From Chrysophaeum taylorii (taxonomy: Eukaryota; Sar; Pelagophyceae; Pelagomonadales; Pelagomonadaceae), in contig JAQMWT010000049.1 of the NCBI GenBank assembly GCA_029834535.1, positions 1 through 59,825 on the forward strand: a stretch of 59,825 nucleotides of DNA, given 5' to 3'. The position numbers and the translations under genes were made by a program. The notes below the pieces were generated by a model, which saw only the letters and a list, made by a program, of their open reading frames with translations, did not search any database and had not been told where the DNA came from. Positions within the stretch are counted from its first letter, which is position 1; the number at the start of each line of letters is the position of its first letter. Shown piece by piece: positions 1-10,624 of this stretch.

Positions 1-1010
1 TCAGAGGAACAGACTGTCTGGTGACCGGGAGCGGTCCTCAAATAACGAATGGACCGCGCCATTCCGTCGAAGCTGTTCTGAAGAAAAGGGATGCAGAATG
101 AACCTCGACTCCATTGGTCAACATGGTTCGCATTAGGCGAGACGTTTACAAGAAGCTTCCAATGTGGGCGGTAGAATCAGCTCTCGCGAGTCTCTGCCAC
201 AACATCGGAGCGAGTTTGATCACATGATCAATCGGTTGCGCTTGTTAAGACGTGCAGAGACGGAGTTCCCGGGCGATAATACCAGACAGCATTTTAGCAT
301 CATGCACGGAGAAAAGAGCCTTGATAAAGCGGTTGACCCTTTCCGCAGGATTAGCCTGAGCATGATGCGGAATCGTGGTACTATACCGAACATTGAAGAG
401 ATGACAAAACTCTTCCATCAACTTGTTGACGACCTCTTTCCCATTGTCGGTACGAATCCTCTGAGGTATATAACCTTTGAGTAATATATTCGCGACAAAA
501 GACTCGAGGATTGACTCAGCAGTCTTATGGTGTAGTACGTCAAGAATCAAGAAATGAGAAAATGGATCAAAAAAGATGATCAGATATGTCTCGGGACCAG
601 CACTGGGCAAAGGTCCGAACAAATCCATACAAAGGACGGCGCAATCACCATCATACACCGGTTGCTGAAGCAGACCTGCTCTCTTTGGTTCAGGCGTACG
701 AGCTTTCTTGCACACTATGCAACCAGCAATGTAAGCACCCACCTCATTAGACATGTGGGGCCACCAAAAATCGTTCAAGTATCGACTGCACTGTACTTTG
801 ACGACCCATGTGACCACCATTGAGAGGTGTGCCGTGGTACAATCGGATGATGCGCGTCCGTAAAGTTCGGGGTGCGACTATCATCGGGTGCAAGTCGGGT
901 GCGGCACGGTAGAGAACTCCTTTCACCACTTGACAGGGATTATTGGCTCCGTACCGACGAAGAGAATGGCCCTGAGCCATGCGACAACATTCGTGTCCTC
1001 GCATGTAGCA
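1..1010 (-). pseudogene. integrase domain, copy A (frameshifted, incomplete)
   Basis: Two overlapping frames (747-1004 and 245-820) together cover a retroviral-type integrase: the HHCC zinc-binding end with HMGRQST and CIVCKKART, then the catalytic core with CMDLFGPLP, a TDNGKEV segment and NPAERVNR, which supply the D, D and E positions. The change of frame near 780 is an indel inside the domain. Bases 1-130 still encode the start of the GPF module (EWRGPF), but out of frame and with a stop. Integrase would insert the cDNA into the host chromosome; this copy cannot make a whole one. Confidence 0.85.
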
Positions 1011-3236
1011 TCAGTGATCTGCTCTTTTGGCTATCTCTTCCAAAGTCAAATTATCCGGAATCTTGTCGATGTACTCTTGGTAATCATCGGCATCACGGAA
1101 AATACTAGGCTGGGTCTGCAGAAGTTGCTTCTGACGTTGTTTCGTAGCATGAGACGTGACCAATTGCATCGGATCATCGAGGTCTTCTTCCTCTTCCTCC
1201 ACAGGCAACTCAGTCGTAACAAACGACAGAATGACATGGCACCCAGGTAAAGGTACTCCTTCATCATCGACAGGGCGAGGGAGTTCTTGGCACACTAGAT
1301 ACGCGTGGTTGAAGGGTTCACCAAACTCGTCCGTCTCGATGATATGATCTATAGGATTGCGAGAGAGACAGCCAGGGATACTCATTCCCGGCGACTTCCC
1401 TGGTTTGTAACCCAATTCAGGATCAAAGTTGGCGAGCCGCATCGCCCATCGAGCCAACTGCCCAGACGAGTGCTTCGCCTTTCGTAAAAACGTCAAGTTG
1501 CGATGATCCGTTTCAAGGATCGTCTTGTGACCTTCGATATGAGAGCGGAAATGCTCAAGAGAAAGAAGAATAACTGCCAGTAGCTCTAGCCGGCGAGGCT
1601 CATAGTTCCGCATCTCTTTCGGCACAGCTCGGCTCCAATACTCAATGACTCGTTCCTCTCGTGTCACCTTGCCGGTTTCGTCCTTGACGTCCACGAGCTG
1701 AAAAAGATACGCGCCCAGACCATCCTTGGAAGCATCCGAGCGGATCTGAAAAGGAAGATCGTAGTCAGGATGATAAACTCCGCGAGAGTCCACCAAAGAC
1801 TCGATGATCGTGTCCCATGCCTTTTGGCACTCAGGCGTCCACTCAAACTTAACGCCATCAAGACACAATCGCCCAAGCGGCTCCACAATCTTTGAATAAT
1901 TCTTCACATATCGGCGGCAACAGTTGCTCATGCCAATGAAAGATCGAATCTGGGTCTTCGGGGACGTATTAGGCAACGTACCAGGAATCGGCATCTGCTG
2001 CATAGCTTCTAACGTCTTGGGGTACGTCTTGGGATTCGGCTTCAAGCCTTCCCGAGTCGAAATATGTCCCAAAAACTCGATTTCATCCTTGAGGAGGTGG
2101 AACTTCGAAGTTCGTCCACTATATTCTCGCTGTGCTAAATGGCACAACACTTCAAATAAAACTTGTAAATGTCGATGGAGTTCATCCGATCCCATCATAA
2201 TATCGTCGACAAACGCGACCAAGTCCTTATACATCCAGGTGGACAAATCGCTAGCCATCTGCTTACAAAAGGGAGCTCCTGCTGTTTTTACTCCTAGAGG
2301 CAGGCGCAAGAAACTTTGGGCTCCAAGTGGACTAACCATCGTAACGGCGTCCTGAGCAGCGGCGTCCAAACGTAGGTTATGATAACCCCATCGAATATCA
2401 ATGCACGTCCGCCAACGGCGCATGGCAAGAAAAGCCAAATCATCATCTTGACGAATATTCGGCCAACTGTCATTGACCAGCTGATCATTGAGCTGACGCA
2501 AGTCAACTGCAGCACGAAAAGCATTCGACGTCCCGGCCTCTGCTCCCTTCATAGGCAGCATCAGTACAGGGAATCCCCACGGAGAGTTCGCCGGTCGGAT
2601 GACTCCATCGCGACACCACTCAGTGATCTGTTTTCTGAGACACTCGAGCTTTGCTGGCGCCAACCTATAAGGCGTCATCTTGATCGGTCGTGGGCTTGCG
2701 TCTTTAAATCGTAGAGAAACCGGTGGCGAGTCCACGGGCCTCATAATCGGATCAAAGAAAGCCCACGCGTATTGCACGCAGTGGCTCAACATCATCTTCG
2801 CATCATCATCCAGATGCGGGTTGTCGGGAATTCCCAGATCTCGAACAACCTTTTCGACTTCTTCCTTCGTCGGAATTACGACTTTCGTCGCATCGTTGTC
2901 CTTGGCGTGCTCGGGAGTCTGCGGTAACGGTACACCGTCCGCATCGCGCGGCGCATCCTTCCATGGCACATCGAACTTTTCTTCGTATTTGAACCTCACC
3001 TCAGGGTGGCTCTTATTGATCTTTTCGCCTTTGACGCGCACATTCGGCTCGCTCCTTACTTTCGGCTCCTGTTCAGGTTCAAGATCCAGCGGAACGTCCA
3101 CTTTGATTGTCGGGGGCAGCAGAAAAAGCATGAGCCGTCCCCGGCGCATCTGTTGGAAGCGGAAGCATAGGGACTTCTGGCGGTTCCCGTGTAGTGGGAT
3201 CCTGGAGATCATCTTTTGACACCCACTTGACGACAC
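1011..3236 (-). CDS. reverse transcriptase and RNase H, copy A
   Basis: A 741-codon open frame. The first roughly 35 codons are out of frame with the rest of the element: a short C/G run near 3112 has lost bases relative to copy C, so the MTase frame no longer flows into RT. From DVPLDLEPEQ onward the protein aligns with copies B and C. RT landmarks are FRAAVDLRQLND, CIDIRWGYHN, SPLGAQSFLRLPLGVKTAGA and the active site FVDDIMM (a YVDD variant). RNase H follows with FQIRSDASKDGLGAYLF, a WSRAVPKEMRNYEPRRLELL segment and TDHRNLTFL. The LGVKTAGA block replaces the more usual FGL.NAP of gypsy RTs. It ends in the linker before integrase. Confidence 0.88.
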   Translation of the reverse strand: MSSSGCQKMISRIPLHGNRQKSLCFRFQQMRRGRLMLFLLPPTIKVDVPLDLEPEQEPKVRSEPNVRVKGEKINKSHPEVRFKYEEKFDVPWKDAPRDADGVPLPQTPEHAKDNDATKVVIPTKEEVEKVVRDLGIPDNPHLDDDAKMMLSHCVQYAWAFFDPIMRPVDSPPVSLRFKDASPRPIKMTPYRLAPAKLECLRKQITEWCRDGVIRPANSPWGFPVLMLPMKGAEAGTSNAFRAAVDLRQLNDQLVNDSWPNIRQDDDLAFLAMRRWRTCIDIRWGYHNLRLDAAAQDAVTMVSPLGAQSFLRLPLGVKTAGAPFCKQMASDLSTWMYKDLVAFVDDIMMGSDELHRHLQVLFEVLCHLAQREYSGRTSKFHLLKDEIEFLGHISTREGLKPNPKTYPKTLEAMQQMPIPGTLPNTSPKTQIRSFIGMSNCCRRYVKNYSKIVEPLGRLCLDGVKFEWTPECQKAWDTIIESLVDSRGVYHPDYDLPFQIRSDASKDGLGAYLFQLVDVKDETGKVTREERVIEYWSRAVPKEMRNYEPRRLELLAVILLSLEHFRSHIEGHKTILETDHRNLTFLRKAKHSSGQLARWAMRLANFDPELGYKPGKSPGMSIPGCLSRNPIDHIIETDEFGEPFNHAYLVCQELPRPVDDEGVPLPGCHVILSFVTTELPVEEEEEDLDDPMQLVTSHATKQRQKQLLQTQPSIFRDADDYQEYIDKIPDNLTLEEIAKRADH

Positions 3237-5169
3237 GAGTACGCGTATTTAACAGCGGAATCTGTACGTGACGAATGGTGGTGTCGGAGATTCGCAAATA
3301 CTGCTCAAAGGATCGATCTGTCGGGCTCGACGCGGTCGGCAGGACTTCGCCACTTTGGCGGAAACCTCTGGTCACGGAGTTGTGCAGATCGACTGCGAAA
3401 ATCGCAAGAGTGTCTGGAGGGACGACAGACGCTAAATGTTTGAACGAATCTGTCTTAGACAAGCTAGCCCAATCATGGTCCACCGGCATCGTGAGCAACT
3501 CGGCCGTCATCTCGAGAGTCAAAGGCTGAGTGTCCGAGCGATGCGGTCCCAAACGAAGAGGAACTCGCGCAACGGTGTAAGCCGTATCTGTTGCTTCTCG
3601 GGAGCCAAGATTATTCAGCTGGAGCAGGTGGCGTTCATGAGCATAACCTAAAGCTGCAGCAAATTTTTGTTGCATGTTCACACATGTCTTCGGAGCCTCT
3701 TGCAAGTGCAGTGGGTGACTGGAAACCAACAATCGCACGCGAGAGCTCATCAGAGTGGGCGTGATATCATGTAAATTGACGACGTACACGTAAGGGTGTA
3801 AGCGCGCTATATAAGAAATGATGGACGCCTCCTGTTCAATCAGCCACATCATGAAGCCAGCCATTATGCACAGCTTCATCGTCCAGTTAGTGGCCGTAAC
3901 ACCCCTGCCAACATCTCTGGATGTCAAGTTGCAGAGTGCTGAATGAACGCAGGGTGGAGACGCTATACACATCGACGATGACCATTCCGCTTCAGGCAAA
4001 TACGCCTTGATCAATCGGAGGGTCGAGCCATATCGTCCGCAGAGCGTGTGCTGAACCACAGGTATCTTTGGAAAATTCTTCTGATGAACCTTGTTGGCAG
4101 CTGTTGAAGAGTCAAGAGCAAGGACGACTCGAAACGACGTCCCGCACAACTCGTTCGCTCGTTGCAGTCCTAAAGTACTTCCTCCGGCGCCGCTAAAGAG
4201 CATCACAACCTTGCGATACGTGATCGGCACCCAATGGACCTTTTCAAACCTTCGGCGAATCTCGCCTTCTGTAACTTCTTGGCATTTCTTTTCCTCCTCG
4301 TCAGTTCGTCGGTCGAAATCGTCGTTACCGAGCGATTCTTGACGAGAATTCTTCTTCTTATCGGCAGAAGGAGACGCCTTCTGCACCGAGCTCAAAAGCA
4401 TCGGTTCGGGAGCCGCATCGCCTTGAGTCAGATGGCTTGCGACCGAAACAGTGAATGATAGGTTAGCCTTGTTAGATTCGGCTTCACCATCCTTCGTTAA
4501 ATCGTCGACCGTCTCAGCATTCAGCTCGTCATCAAAACGAACAATATCGCCCAAAGCAAGGACTTCACCTTGAGTAATCACGGTCGGCACATCCTGGGTA
4601 GAGGATATCGCCACTCGAGCTGCGAACTTATCATGATCCTCAGGAGAAGAACACATTCCATCGACTACCCCGAGTTGCTCGTACCCAGAGGACGTAGCAA
4701 CGAAAACTTGCCCGGTTTCCATGGGCTCTGAAAGAGCGACTGGCACGCAGTAGGTGCGCCCAGGCTCGACCTTCATCGTGCGCGCAGCATAGGCTATCAC
4801 TTCATAGGCATCGCTGTTCGAACTTTGAGAAGGCGTAACTGGAGGGACTCCCCAAGTCGTCGAAGCTCCCGCTCGTTTCGGCGGTGGACGCTGGAGGTCT
4901 TCAATCTTGCACAAGCGAGCGTAGACTCGGCTCTCAACTGTGCTCAGGCTCTTTTGCATCGCATGGTGCTGTTGCCCATAAACCTGAACTACCACGGGAT
5001 TGCGCTCGTCATAAGTTGTTCTGAACGTCAAAATCGGAGAATCGACTCGTCGATCCTGCACCTTTAACTTCTTGCGCCCATAAGCGACTTGTGTGCGGAG
5101 AAACGCAATGCGATTTCGCGGGTAGTCCACTATGGCTCCCAACACCCGAATATCGCGTGCTCCCAGCAA
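3079..5169 (-). CDS. protease end plus C5-cytosine methyltransferase domain, copy A
   Basis: A 696-codon frame. It opens with the last part of the protease (RDIRVLGAIVDYP), then a linker of about 300 residues, then a full set of C5-MTase motifs in the right order and spacing: motif I LFSGAGGSTLGL (residue about 323), motif II ALDSSTAANKVHQKNFP, motif IV with the catalytic Cys as ASPPCVHSALCN (about 401), motif VI position as LIEQEAS (about 443), motif VIII MSSRVRLLVS (about 474), motif IX LTLEMTAELLTMP (about 552) and motif X ASVVPPDT (about 582). The family methylates cytosine C5 in DNA. Odd residues: V instead of Q after PPC, and EQE instead of ENV. This stretch has no internal stop. The carboxyl end after 3120 is out of frame because of the indel shared with the RT frame. 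Confidence 0.9.
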   Translation of the reverse strand: MLGARDIRVLGAIVDYPRNRIAFLRTQVAYGRKKLKVQDRRVDSPILTFRTTYDERNPVVVQVYGQQHHAMQKSLSTVESRVYARLCKIEDLQRPPPKRAGASTTWGVPPVTPSQSSNSDAYEVIAYAARTMKVEPGRTYCVPVALSEPMETGQVFVATSSGYEQLGVVDGMCSSPEDHDKFAARVAISSTQDVPTVITQGEVLALGDIVRFDDELNAETVDDLTKDGEAESNKANLSFTVSVASHLTQGDAAPEPMLLSSVQKASPSADKKKNSRQESLGNDDFDRRTDEEEKKCQEVTEGEIRRRFEKVHWVPITYRKVVMLFSGAGGSTLGLQRANELCGTSFRVVLALDSSTAANKVHQKNFPKIPVVQHTLCGRYGSTLRLIKAYLPEAEWSSSMCIASPPCVHSALCNLTSRDVGRGVTATNWTMKLCIMAGFMMWLIEQEASIISYIARLHPYVYVVNLHDITPTLMSSRVRLLVSSHPLHLQEAPKTCVNMQQKFAAALGYAHERHLLQLNNLGSREATDTAYTVARVPLRLGPHRSDTQPLTLEMTAELLTMPVDHDWASLSKTDSFKHLASVVPPDTLAIFAVDLHNSVTRGFRQSGEVLPTASSPTDRSFEQYLRISDTTIRHVQIPLLNTRTRVVKWVSKDDLQDPTTREPPEVPMLPLPTDAPGTAHAFSAAPDNQSGRSAGS

Positions 5170-5594
5170 AATATATGATTAGTATCGGCCACAATGGCAA
5201 CAACTGGAACGGCCACGTCGTCCGCAAGCGCAATCCGCAATGCGACCCATTTGTGGATAGTCGTCTTGTTCAATCCTGACCCGTACAGGGTGCGCTCGAC
5301 TGGAAGATCGCCCCGGTCAAGGATGATGCTATCCTTTGCCAGTTTTTCGACCATCCCACGACAAATATAGGAGACATCAGCCATTCCATCCACGCCTAAA
5401 GTCGTTGCGAACTTCGGCCCGTCTCGTCGTCTATAAATATGACCAACTATAAACGTAAGTGTACCAGGGTCTAGGCAACCGATGGTGATGAGGTCTTGCT
5501 CGATTCCCCCCCCATCGCTCGGCGAAAGTGCAGTGTGATGACATCGTATCTCCGGTTTCGCATCGCCCGGCATCTGCATCGTCACCGCTGCCAT
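5130..5594 (-). CDS. retropepsin-like protease, copy A
   Basis: A frame of 154 residues matching the protease of copy C. The DTG-like catalytic loop position reads GVDGMADVSYI, preceded by a GTLTF...GPKF strand pair and followed by VPVVAIVADTN, and the fold would be completed by RDIRVLGAIVDYP in the overlapping frame that begins at 5169. The frame change near 5150 is an indel. Retropepsins cut the element's polyprotein; here the usual D-T/S-G-A is D-G-M-A. Upstream, 5595-5775 is an acidic linker like that of copy C. Confidence 0.75.
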   Translation of the reverse strand: MAAVTMQMPGDAKPEIRCHHTALSPSDGGGIEQDLITIGCLDPGTLTFIVGHIYRRRDGPKFATTLGVDGMADVSYICRGMVEKLAKDSIILDRGDLPVERTLYGSGLNKTTIHKWVALRIALADDVAVPVVAIVADTNHIFCWEHAIFGCWEP

Positions 5595-5775
5595 ATCTGG
5601 CGTTCCACATCTCGCCTCTGAATCTATACGCTCGCCGCTTCGGCTGCTTCCTCATTCCCAGTTTCGCTGACAACAAATTCTGACACTTCAATCGGAGGCA
5701 CATATATTTCCTCCTTTATCCTTCTGGCAATCGTCGTTTCTCGTCCATCAAAACCGACATTCCCGTCAACTTCGC

Positions 5776-6718
5776 CTCCATCGGCGCCGGAGGAAGTACT
5801 TAGGACCGCAACGAGCGAAAGAGTTGTGTGGGACGTCGTTTCGAGTCGTCCTTGCTCTTGACTCTTCACGCCAACAAGGTTCATCAGAAGAATTTTCCGA
5901 AGATACCTGTGGTTCAGCACACGCTCTGCGGACGATATGACTCGACCTCCGATTGATCAAGGCTTATTTGCCTGAAGCGGAATGGTATCGTCGATGTGTA
6001 TAGCGTCTCCACTCACGTTCATTCAGCACTTGCAACTTGACATCCAGAGATGTTGGCAGGGGTGTTACGGCCACTAACTGGACGATGGAGCTGAGCAAAA
6101 TGGCTGGCTTCATGATGTGGCTGATTGAACAGAAGGCGTCCATTATCTCTTATATAGCGCGTTTACACCCTTACGTTTACGTCGTCAATTTTCATGATAT
6201 CACGCCCACTCTGATGAGCTCTCGCGTGCGATTGTTGGTTTCAGTCACCCACTGCACTTGCAGAGGCTCCGAAGACATGTGTGAACATGCAACAAAATTT
6301 GCTGCAGCTTTAGGTTATGCTCATGAACGCCACCTGCTTCAGCTGAATATCCCGGCTCGTCCCGAGAAGCAACAGATACGGCTTACACCGTTACGCGAGT
6401 TCCTCTTCGTTTAACCGCATCGCTCGGACACTCAGCCTTTGACTCTCGAGATGACGGCCGAGTTGCTCACGATGCCGGTGGACCATGATTGGGCTAGCTT
6501 GTCTAAGACAGATTCGTTCAAACATTTAGCGTCTGTCGCCCTCCAGACACTCGTGCGATTTTAGCAGTCGATTTGCACAACCCGTGACCAGAGGTTTCCG
6601 CCAAAGGCAAGTCCTGCCGACCGCGTTGAGCCCGACAGATCGATCCTTTGAGCAGTATTTGCGAATCTCCGACACCACCTTCGTCACATACAGATTCCGC
6701 TGTTAAATACGCGTACTC
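5776..6718 (+). pseudogene. MTase domain remnant, copy B
   Basis: Starts at the GAGGST codons of motif I. Pieces of the domain can be followed in changing frames: KVHQKNF near 5880, then 6037-6414 with TSRDVGRGVTATNWTM, LIEQKAS and MSSRVRLLVS. A short deletion at about 6003-6012 removes the catalytic PPC (the sequence reads SPLTF instead), and motifs IX and X at 6440-6570 are again shifted. This MTase is dead. Confidence 0.85.
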
Positions 6719-8379
6719 GTGTCGTTAAGGGTGTCAAAGATGATCTCCAGGATCCCACTAAATGGGAACCGCCAGAAGTCCCTATGCTTCCGCTCCCAAC
6801 AGATGCGCCGGGGACGGCTCATGTTTTTCTGCTGCCCCCCGACAATCGTGGACGTTCCGCCGGATCCTGAACCTGAACAGGAGCCGAATGTAAGGAGCGA
6901 GCCGAATGTGCGTCAAAAAGGTGAAAAGATCAATAAGAGCCACCCTGAGGTGAGGTTCAAATACGACGAAAAGCTCGATGTGCCCTGGAAGGATGCGCCG
7001 CGCGATGCGGACGGTGTACCGTTACCGCAGACTCCCGAGCACGTCAAGGACAATGATGCGATGAAAGTCGTAATTCCGACGAAGGAAGAAGTCGAAAAGG
7101 CTGTTCGAGATCTGGGAATTTCCGAGACCCCGCATCTGGATGATGATGCGAAGATGATGTTGAGCCACTGCGTGCAATACGCGTGGGCTTCTGTTGGTCC
7201 GATTATGAGACCCGTGGACTCGCCACCGGTTTCTCTACGATTTAAAGACGCAAACCCACGACCGATCAAGATGACGCCTTATAGGTTGACGCCAGCAAAG
7301 CTCGAGTGTCTCAGAAAGCAGATCACTGAGTGGTGTCGCGATGGAGTCATCCGACCGGCGAACTCTCCGTGGGGATTCCCTGTACTGATGCTGCCTAAGA
7401 AGGGAGCAGAGGCCGGGACGTCGAATGCTTTTCGTGCTGCAGTTGACTTGCGTCAGCTCAATGACCAGCTGGTCAATGACTGTTGGCCGATTGTTCGTCA
7501 AGATGATGCTATGGCTTTTCTTGCCATGCGCCATTGGCGGACGTGCATTGATATTCGATGGGGTTATCATAACCTACGTTTGGACGCCGCTGCTCAGGAC
7601 GCCGTTACGATGGTTAGTCCACTTGGAGCCCAAAGTTGCTTGCGCTTGCCTCTAGGAGTAAAAACAGCAGGAGCTCTCTTTTGTAAGCAGATGGCTAGCG
7701 ATTTGTCCACATGGATGTATACGGACAAGGTCGCGTTTGTCGACGATATTATGATGGGATCGGACGAACTCCACCGACATTTGCCAGTTTTGATTGAAGT
7801 GCTGTGCCATCTAGCACAGCGAGGATATAGTGGACGAACTTCGAAGTTCCACCTCCTCAAGGATGAAATCGAGTTTTTGGGACATATTTCGACTCCGGAA
7901 GCCTTGAAGCCGAATCCCAAGACGTTAGAAGCGCTGCAGCAGATGCCGATTCCTGGTACGTTGCCTAATACGCCCCGAAGACCCATATTCGATCTTTCAT
8001 TGGCATGAGCAACTATTGCCGACGATATGTGAAGAATTATTCGAAGATTGTGGAGCCGCTTAGGCGATTGTGTATTGAAGGCGTTAAGTCCAAGTGGGCG
8101 CCTGAGTGCCAAAAGGCGTGGGATACGATCATCGAAGCTTTGGTGGACTCTCGCGGAGTTTATCATCCTGACTACGATCTTCCCTTTCAGATCCGCTCGG
8201 ATGTTCCCAAGGATGGTCTGGGCGCGTATCTTTTTCAGCTCGTGGAAGTCAAGGACGAAACCGGTAAGGTGACACGAGAGGAACGAGTAGTTGAGTATTG
8301 GAGCATAGCTGTGCCGAAAGAGATGCGGAACTATGAGCCTCGCCGGCTAGAGCTACTGGCAGTTATTCTTTCTCTTTAG
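6719..8379 (+). pseudogene. reverse transcriptase and start of RNase H, copy B
   Basis: RT occupies 6719-8008 with FRAAVDLRQLND, CIDIRWGYHN, LPLGVKTAGA and FVDDIMMGSDE. A one-base frame change near 8000 leads into 8005-8379, which carries the RT thumb end (SNYCRRYVKNYSKI) and RNase H with FQIRSDVPKDGLGAYLF; the SDAS of other copies is SDVP here, altering residues next to the first catalytic Asp. A nonsense codon TAG at 8377-8379 replaces the Glu codon in LSLEHF. As in copy A, the first codons of the frame are shifted relative to the MTase. Confidence 0.85.
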
Positions 8380-8436
8380 CATTTCCGCTCTTATATCGAA
8401 GGTCACAAGACGATCATTGAGACGGATCATCGCAAG

Positions 8437-10062
8437 TTGACGTTTTTACGAATGGCGAAGCACTCGTCTCGGCAGTTGGCTCGATGGGCGATGCGGCTCG
8501 CCAACTTTGATCCTGAATTGGGTTACAAACCAGGGAAGTATCCGGGAATGAGTAACCCTGACTGTCTCTCTCGCAATCCTATAGATCACGTCATCGAGAC
8601 GGACAAGTTTGGTGAACCCTTGAACCACGCGTATCTAGTGAGCCAAGAACTTCCTCGCCCTGTCGATGATGAAGGAGTACCTTTACCTGGGTGCCATGTC
8701 ATTCTGTCGTTTGTTACGACTGAGTTGCCTGTGGAGGAAGAGGAAGAAGACCTCGATGATCCGATGCAATTGGTCACGTCTCATGCTACGAAACAACGCC
8801 AGAAGCAACGTCTGCAGACCCAGCCTAGTATTTTCCGTGATGCCGATGATTACCAAGAGCACATCGACAAGATTCCGGATAATTTGACTTTGGAAGAGAT
8901 AGCCAACGAGCAGGTCACTGATGCTACATGCGAGGGCATTCGTTATCGCATGGCTCAGGGCCATTCTCTTCGTCGGTACGGAGCCAATTGTCGCTATCGA
9001 GTGGTGAAGGGAGTTCTCTACCGTGCCGCACCCGACTTGCACCCGATGATAGTCGCACCCCGAACTTTACGGACGCGCATCATCCGATTGTACCACGACA
9101 CACCTCTCAATGGTGGTCACATGGGTCGTCAAAGTACAGTGCAGTCGATACTTGAACGTTTTTGGTGGCCCCACATGTCTAATGAGGTGGGTGCTTACAT
9201 TGCTGGTTGCATAGTGTGCAAGAAGGCTCGTACGCCTGAACCAAAGAGAGCTGGTCTGCATCAGCAACCGGTGTATGATGGTGATAGCGCCGTCCTTTGT
9301 ATGGATTTGTTTGAACCTTTGCCCAGTGCTGGTCCCGAGACATATCTGATCATCTTTTTTGATCCATTTTTTCATTTCTCGATTCTCGACGTACTACACC
9401 ATAAGACTGCTGCGTCAATCCTCGAGTCTTTTGTCGCGAATATATTACTCGAAGGTTATCTACCTCCGATGGTTCGTACCGACAATGGGAAAGAGTTCGT
9501 CAACAAGTTGATGGGAGAGTTTTGCCATCTCTTCAATGTTCGGTATAGTACCACGATTCCGCATCATGCTCAGGCTAATCCTGCGGAAAGGGTCAACCGC
9601 TTTATCAAGCCTTTTCTCCGTGCGTGCCTTCAAAACCGCAAGATCACGGAATGGCCCGAATTCGCGGAGTACATTGCTTTTTGCTACAATCGTAAGTTTA
9701 TTCCGGGAACTCAGATCTCACCTTTCATGCTTCGTCTTAACCGGCAGCCCTTATTGCCAACCGATTACACGATCATGGATCTTGATGTCCGCCGCCTGCC
9801 GAAAACTCGCTCCGATGTTGTGGCAGAGACTCGCGAGAGGCTGAAGTTCTATACCGCTACGGTGAACGAAGCTCGCGAGAAGGCTCTTCGTAAACAACGT
9901 CTCGCCTACAATGCGGACCATGTCGATGTGGAGTATGAAGAAGGTTCACATGTTCTGCTCTACATCCCTTTTTCTTCAGACCAAGCTTCGACCGGAATGG
10001 CGCGGTCCATTCATTTTCTTGGAACGCTTATCCCCGGTCACTTACAGGATTGGGTCTCTTGA
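8437..10062 (+). pseudogene. RNase H end and integrase, copy B
   Basis: 541 codons. RNase H resumes after the stop at 8377 (HRKLTFLRMAKHSS), then an acidic linker, then integrase: H-H-C-C zinc module (HDTPLNGGHMGRQST ... CIVCKKART, about 9097-9235) and core with CMDLFEPLP (9298), RTDNGKEF (9475) and NPAERVNR (9576), the D, D, E positions. After the core comes the linker with RLNRQPLLPTDY. The frame is lost at about 9985 by an indel before GPF; the remainder is in the frame of 9911-10594. Confidence 0.88.
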
Positions 10063-10594
10063 TTCTCCTCCTGAACGCCGTTGTGTTCATGTTAGTCAGA
10101 TCACCCCTGTGATGGTTTCTCCAGTGGTCGATCGAGCTGTGCCCAAGCCCAAGGAGACCGATCGGGATGATAACAAGCACGGTAAGTTCGTTATCTTTCG
10201 GATTCCGGATAACAAACGGTCCGATTGGCGAAAGAAGATTTACGTCGCTGAAGTTTATGAGCCCCATGATTTTGTGCATGATCGAGTCGCTCTGCATTTC
10301 TATGCTGATATTGGTCCCCATGACAGGGTTTCTTATTACAAGCCTACCTCGCATCTCTCTACTCGCAAGCTTAAGCCGGAATACAAGGACGTGGACGGTC
10401 GCAGTTTCACCGAGAAGACCAAGGTCAACAACAGTACCACTCCTTGTGTCGCCGACTTGATCGATGTGTTGATACCTAAGTTCACTTGGCGTAGTGGACG
10501 CGTTCCTGAACCTGTCGTTGAACGTGTCTACAAGAAGATTCGTCCCCGAGACGCTCATTCAGCCAAGGCTCGTGCTTCTCGCCGGACTCGCTGA
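9911..10594 (+). CDS. GPF module and conserved C-terminal domain, copy B
   Basis: The frame carries LRPEWRGPF followed by a gypsy-type GPY/F continuation (VTYRIGSLDSPP, VHVSQITPVM) and then a module shared with copies C and D: HGKFVIFRIPD, WRKKIYVAEVYEP, RVALHFYADIGPHD, followed by a second short conserved block, FTWRSGRVPEPV. The module looks like a small beta-rich chromatin-reader-type fold placed where chromoviruses have a chromodomain, but I cannot assign it to a named family. The stop at 10592-10594 is 30 bp before the 3' LTR. The first 25 or so codons belong to another frame. Confidence 0.75.
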   Translation: MRTMSMWSMKKVHMFCSTSLFLQTKLRPEWRGPFIFLERLSPVTYRIGSLDSPPERRCVHVSQITPVMVSPVVDRAVPKPKETDRDDNKHGKFVIFRIPDNKRSDWRKKIYVAEVYEPHDFVHDRVALHFYADIGPHDRVSYYKPTSHLSTRKLKPEYKDVDGRSFTEKTKVNNSTTPCVADLIDVLIPKFTWRSGRVPEPVVERVYKKIRPRDAHSAKARASRRTR

Positions 10595-10611
10595 GGGTAG
10601 CTCGTGTTCTC

Positions 10612-10624
10612 ACCAGGGGAGTCT
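10612..10624 (+). other. polypurine tract, copy B
   Basis: A CAGGGGAGTCT segment lies directly before the LTR start TGTGGCGG. The same purine run in the same place occurs in copy C (CAGGGGAGTCC) and, as AGAGGGCTCC, in element D. It would prime plus-strand DNA synthesis. Confidence 0.7.

Larger units (their letters stand above)
1..5775 (-). mobile_element. Ty3/gypsy-type retrotransposon with MTase domain, copy A (truncated)
   Basis: Read leftwards from about 5775, this copy contains an acidic linker, an aspartic-protease-like domain, a C5-MTase domain, reverse transcriptase, RNase H and integrase, and then runs off the left edge inside the GPF module. No LTR of this copy is in the window. Its 5' part is cut at about 5775, where the sequence switches abruptly into copy B in the opposite orientation. 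The frame is broken by several indels, so the copy is defective. Its proteins resemble copy B more closely than copy C (for example the shared acidic EEEEEDLDDP stretch after RNase H), so A and B belong to one subfamily. Confidence 0.9.
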
